A DNA stretch of 64,000 bases from Vespa crabro (Eukaryota; Arthropoda; Insecta; Hymenoptera; Vespidae): contig NC_060962.1 in assembly GCF_910589235.1 (NCBI RefSeq), forward strand, positions 2,868,232-2,932,231, read 5' to 3'. The notes beneath the pieces were generated by a model, which saw nothing but the letters and a program-made list of their open reading frames with translations, was not told the origin of the DNA and did no database searches. The position numbers were made by a program, and so were the translations under genes. Shown one piece after another: positions 59,785 to 64,000 of this stretch. How positions within the stretch are numbered: position 1 is the stretch's first letter; the number at the start of each line of letters is the position of its first letter.

Positions 59785-61998
59785 CCTATACTTCTCTTCT
59801 TCACTCTCGGCGTAGCAAGTAACGCGGTTTCGAGAGCTACCCATCGACGAGCGTCAATTGAATCAAAAAATAAATTTCATTCCCCGGCAGTTTGCAGGAG
59901 CGACCACGAGGGGATAGAAGGGTAGCAAATCGTGTTCGAGCAACCCCACCGTCAAATATCTACCATTCGCTCGAAGCGTTCTCCTTCCGCCCAATACCGT
60001 CGCTCCTCGTAAACTCGTCCTCCCTTGTCCCCGAAAACTCGTTCGAATCGATCCATTCGGAATTCTGCGATCCCGAATAGACCTCGGGATGCTCTCCCTC
60101 TATCTGTCTATCTACCTCTTACTTTCGACCCTCTTATAGTAGAACGAGAGGCGGATAAAGAAAGGGACAGACAGGGAGAAAGAGAAATAGAGAGAGAGCA
60201 CACACCTTCTATTCTGATTGACGATATCTCAAAGATGGTTCCGATCTTTGAATATTCAGTAATTTCTACACGAGTTTTATTCAAATCAAAAAATGTTTGC
60301 AGAAATGAATCCGTTTGTAAAGTCAACAGACGAGAGATTGAAAGGGATGATAAGTGATGACGAAAATGAAGAAGATGAGTTGATAAGACGAGTTGCAACT
60401 AAGCTCAGTTAAGAATTAGAATTATCCTTATCAAAGACGAAGATTTCTAACGAGGAAAGATAAGCGAATTGAACGAATGAGATTGAGTCGATGATAGAGA
60501 AAGAGATAGTAGAAGAAATATAATAAAAATATATTCGAAATAAGAATCGTTCTTTACGTTCCATCACGAAAAACGTTTCACAGCCACCCTCTAACGATTT
60601 ACCCTCTCGAGACGCGTCGGAAATCCTGCGGTATACCTCCCTCCGAACAGGAGCATCCCTTTTTGTCCATTTCTCTCTTCTTCTTTCGCTTTCTCTATCT
60701 TTCTTTGTCTTTCTCTGTTTCTCTCTGTTGAAGAAGGGAGAGTCGCGTGCGATGATAATCGGCGAGCGGTCTAGGCCATGGAACAACCTCGTGGAGGTGC
60801 CCGCTAGTACACAGATGCATGAAAGGACGAAGGAAGAGCGAACGAGGAACGGCCAATCGGAGGACAACCTCCCCGGGGACGCGTCGTTGCCATGGTTGCG
60901 TCCGAACCCTCTTAGGCCTTCTGCCGGATCCCTCGCAGCTCGCCGAGAGACTCGTCCGCGTCGCGCGCGCTACCTATACGTTACTTCCTCACCCTCTATT
61001 TTCCTCTTTCTATCTGACTTGCTTTCTCTTTTTCTCTCTTTCTCTACATACGCCCAAAAGTCTACCCTTATCTGTGTTCTCACTCTTTACGCATGTGTGC
61101 GTATATGTATGAAATTTGGCATGGTGGTTCCACCATTTGCTTGGCCGCCGTTCAGTACGCTCTATTTCCTTCTCCTTCTTTTTTCTTTTTCTGTTCTTTT
61201 CCTTTCATTTGTTTCCCTCTTTTTTTTGTTACCTTTGATTATCCATTTATTTTGTCAACTTTCTTTAATTCATATTTTCATCTTCATTTTTCTAATAGTA
61301 TTCTTTCCCAAGTAAATATCTTTAGCCATTTCGTCATTTTTTACTATCTCCATTTTATTTTCTTTTTTTGTCATTTTGTTCTCTAGATTTTAATTCGAGA
61401 TATCTAAATATTCGTACTTTTAATACTACTATCCATCCATTTTTATGTACGCATCCATTGATTTTTGTCTTTACAATGCGCAATGTGGAACTTCCATCCG
61501 TTCAGGGAATCGACCGTCGGTCGAAACGGTCGACTCATCCCTTTCTCTTTCTCACTTTCTCTCCCTCTCTCTCTCTCTTCTCTTTCTCTCCCTTTCTTGT
61601 TTCCTCTTCCTCCGCTTGTTCTTTCCCTCCCTGTCTGTCTCCCCTAGTCTTTCCCTCTTTCTCGCCCTCTCGCTCTCCTGGCACTCCCGGTTTCCTGCAC
61701 TTAGCAAGATCAATACCAGCCAACGAGGCTTGAAAACATGCGTCAACATGGTCTTGCACTGTTTGTACGTCCACATAACGCTCCGCGCACGGCTACTAGA
61801 GGCACGCCAACCACCACCACCACCACTTCCACCACTTCTACTACTACCATCTCCACAACCACCACCACCGGCAACATCACCACCCCTGGCCGGCCACTTC
61901 GCCACCCCCCATCGTTGAAACAGGTGAGGAAGGGAGAAAAGAGAGAGAGAGAAAGAGAGAGAGAGACGGTGCTCAAATATCATCCCTCGAGAGACGAC

Positions 61999-62053
<55 letters not shown>

Positions 62054-62062
62054 AAGAGAGAG
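61999..62062. repeat. GA microsatellite
   Basis: A pure GA run of about 45 bases with flanking GAAAGA and GACAGA units. A shorter GA tract lies at 61941-61967. Confidence 0.9.
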
Positions 62063-63466
62063 AGGTATCAGAGCGGTACGACCAAACAATGTCCGACAAG
62101 GCTGCGTACATATTAGCTTATACGGCCATACGTCACCCTGCGGCTCGACCGGCGGTATTAATTAAAATAATACGCCGTGAAGCGCGCCTGCTCTACATCC
62201 TATCGTATCTTCATCCCTCTTTCTCTCTTTCGTCTTTCTATGTTTGTCACGTTTGATGAAATTGCGTTTATCATTGGACATCTAACCGAAATTCATCTGA
62301 TCAAGAAAATTCAATTGATCAAGAAAAGAATTATCGTCATCGACTATGATTTGTTACCTGTAACTAACTAACAATAAGATGCAAGGAAACCGATTGATGG
62401 TTACATGTTTTATTTTATTCTGTTTTTTTCTTTTTTCTTTTTTTTTATTTCTTTTACTTTCGTCCATTTATCGAAACAATGTGAAAACGATTAATTTACT
62501 TGGAGCAACTATTTCTATGTATTTTATTTTTTAACTTAATTCAAAAATAAATACAAGTATTCGTTAACGTTAAAAAGTTTCAAAAATTCATAGGATTCGC
62601 AAACGAATTTAGTCCTTCGCATGGTTGAAACGAAATTCGAACTCGGATCTTTCGTTTGTCGGGCTATTGTTCTTTCAACATTTAATTCTTTTTAATTCTT
62701 TTTTACTCTAGGTCTTTCAAACAAAAATTTTTGTGTTTCTATTATATTCGATACTTACCTTCCAACGAAATGTTAAAAAAAATTTGTTTAGAATTTAATT
62801 GAAACATCGCGTTTGGAATTATCGTTTGTATGGTCGAGTCAATTTGCCGTATATTAAAGCCAAATTTAATTCATATCGGAAGATGGAGAATAAAATATGA
62901 AAGAAACAAAAGCCTTATGAAAGCTTCCGAACTCCATAACTAGGTCATTGAAAGCTATAAAAATTGATACCTTTGTGGGAAGTTAATTTCCCATGGGGAA
63001 TAAAAATTCACGTAACATGAAATTTGGATCGATAAAAATACAAAAAATTAATCTATGTCAGAAAACTTTTGAGATATCCGCCTATAAACTTGATAATCGA
63101 ACGCGCATAAAAGTTGCCTTTGTTTGTTTTTAAGCTTATATTTTAACTCAATGACTCGTTATTATATTTGTTCTAATATATTATATCCCTGTATATGTAT
63201 GTATATGCAAGTATTGATCATTTTATAATTCTTATTTCGCAAAAAAATATTGCGACTAGCTAATTGAGAAACATTTCATAAAACGAATTTACAAACGATA
63301 TATTCCTTTGCATCTGTTAATATGCACAAGATATATAAACGAAGTCGACTGGCAATTGTATTCCCGTTGAAATGGTGAATATTTGCGAACGATGCTTGGA
63401 TATTTCAGTTGCTAACAAACATGGATCATTGTTTTGAAATAACAATATTCGATATGCGTTCATCTT

Positions 63467-63471
<5 letters not shown>

Positions 63472-63513
<42 letters not shown>

Positions 63514-63526
63514 CTCTCTCTCATTC
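63472..63526. repeat. TC microsatellite
   Basis: A pure TC run of about 40 bases followed by two TCATTCTCTC units. Confidence 0.9.
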
Positions 63527-64000
63527 TCTTATCGATTTCGTAAAATCATAACACATCATATTCGTTTATCGTTCTCTTTGTCTCGCAAAAATTCACATTA
63601 ATTCGAGATAGATGTAAAAATATTAATTCCCGTTACCGCACACCATGAGAAAATCATTCGGACACATATTATTTTTTCCACTCTTCCGAACTTGTGCGTT
63701 TCATTACGCGTTTTACAGTTACGGTAATTTAATATTATTACGAAGAGCGCTCTTGTAAATGTAACAATGCGTGGAAAACGATGCATTGTATCGTGCGTAT
63801 AAATCTCGTGTATACCATATCACATTTATTAGCGAATCGTGCAGAAAATATTAACTAAATATTCGCGTTGTCAAATTCGACGATTTTCATCAGGAAAAAC
63901 GGGAGATCCATCCTCCCGGCGATAATCGAAACGATGACGGAATTTCGCATAAAAAAGAAATAAATTAAAGTTCTGAAATTACGAGGAAATATTTCTTTGC

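Larger units (their letters stand above)
58898..64000 (-). other. toy: Upstream toy intron (start beyond window)
   Basis: The Q|V homeodomain intron extends upstream from 58898. I looked for the expected upstream exon (paired-like homeodomain helices 1-2) and did not find it. Contents are TC and GA arrays (59668-59781, 61941-61967, 61999-62062, 63472-63526), a GC- and CpG-rich block at about 60,725-60,985 with a CCAAT motif, an ACC-type trinucleotide-rich block at 61,805-61,880, and AT-rich DNA from 62,250 onward. A short alternative exon cannot be excluded. Confidence 0.55.

Noticed and set aside
60886..60899. RFX X-box at GTTGCCATGGTTGC
   Set aside because: Only the left half matches; the right half should read GGCAAC.
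61552..61983. Minus-strand Gly-rich then Arg/Glu-rich frame upstream of toy
   Set aside because: Made of GGT/GGC trinucleotide and GA repeat translations; does not match the Pax6 linker or homeodomain.
1..64000. CRISPR arrays, tRNA, rRNA, transposon ends
   Set aside because: No spaced direct repeats, cloverleaf with conserved T-loop, rRNA-like segment or terminal inverted repeats with target duplication were seen by eye. A tRNAscan/RepeatMasker run would be decisive.

Overview
The window is animal nuclear DNA, most likely from an insect and probably a hymenopteran (bee, wasp or ant). It has AT-rich introns and intergenic DNA, more GC- and CpG-rich coding exons and islands, very dense GA/TC, TA and CA microsatellites, and three split genes whose products match insect or metazoan families. 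The order is an inference; no species can be named from the sequence alone.

Layout. (1) About 1-43,376, minus strand: the 5' eleven coding exons of an ANKS1 family gene (ankyrin repeat, SAM and PTB adaptor; vertebrate relatives are ANKS1A/Odin and ANKS1B/AIDA-1). I joined the exons by hand and all ten junctions are phase-consistent, giving 826 codons: a seven-repeat ankyrin domain and a long Ser/Pro/Thr-rich linker. Both SAM domains and the PTB domain are missing here, so the 3' exons probably lie beyond base 1. Everything from 1 to 17,557 would then be intron of this gene. (2) 43,377-43,828: a short head-to-head promoter region. (3) 43,829-49,565, plus strand: a complete eight-exon TM7SF3 gene (525 residues, signal peptide, luminal domain, seven membrane segments, C-terminal TPLLDK) with AATAAA at 49,875. 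(4) 49,881-54,090: intergenic DNA and probably the 3' UTR of the next gene. (5) 54,091-58,897, minus strand: the last three coding exons of a Pax6 gene, best matched to twin of eyeless (toy). They run from helix 3 of the homeodomain to the terminal YWPRLQ. The paired domain and the rest of the homeodomain must lie upstream, beyond 64,000 or in an exon I could not find in 58,898-64,000.

The genes are functionally unrelated: a receptor-signalling adaptor, a membrane protein and an eye-specification transcription factor. Only ANKS1 and TM7SF3 may share regulation, through their common promoter region.

The observation most worth testing is at the end of the Pax6 gene. After the conserved WPRLQ-TGA stop, the same frame stays open for 68 more codons and reads as a plausible Pro/Ser/Thr/Gln-rich protein, a candidate stop-codon readthrough extension. 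Other points are an out-of-frame ATG seven bases upstream of the ANKS1 start, a TC microsatellite serving as a splice-acceptor pyrimidine tract in TM7SF3, Z-DNA-prone TC/CG and CA/CG tracts, several CpG-rich islands in introns, and three unassigned protein-like frames. I found no convincing tRNA, rRNA, transposon or CRISPR array.
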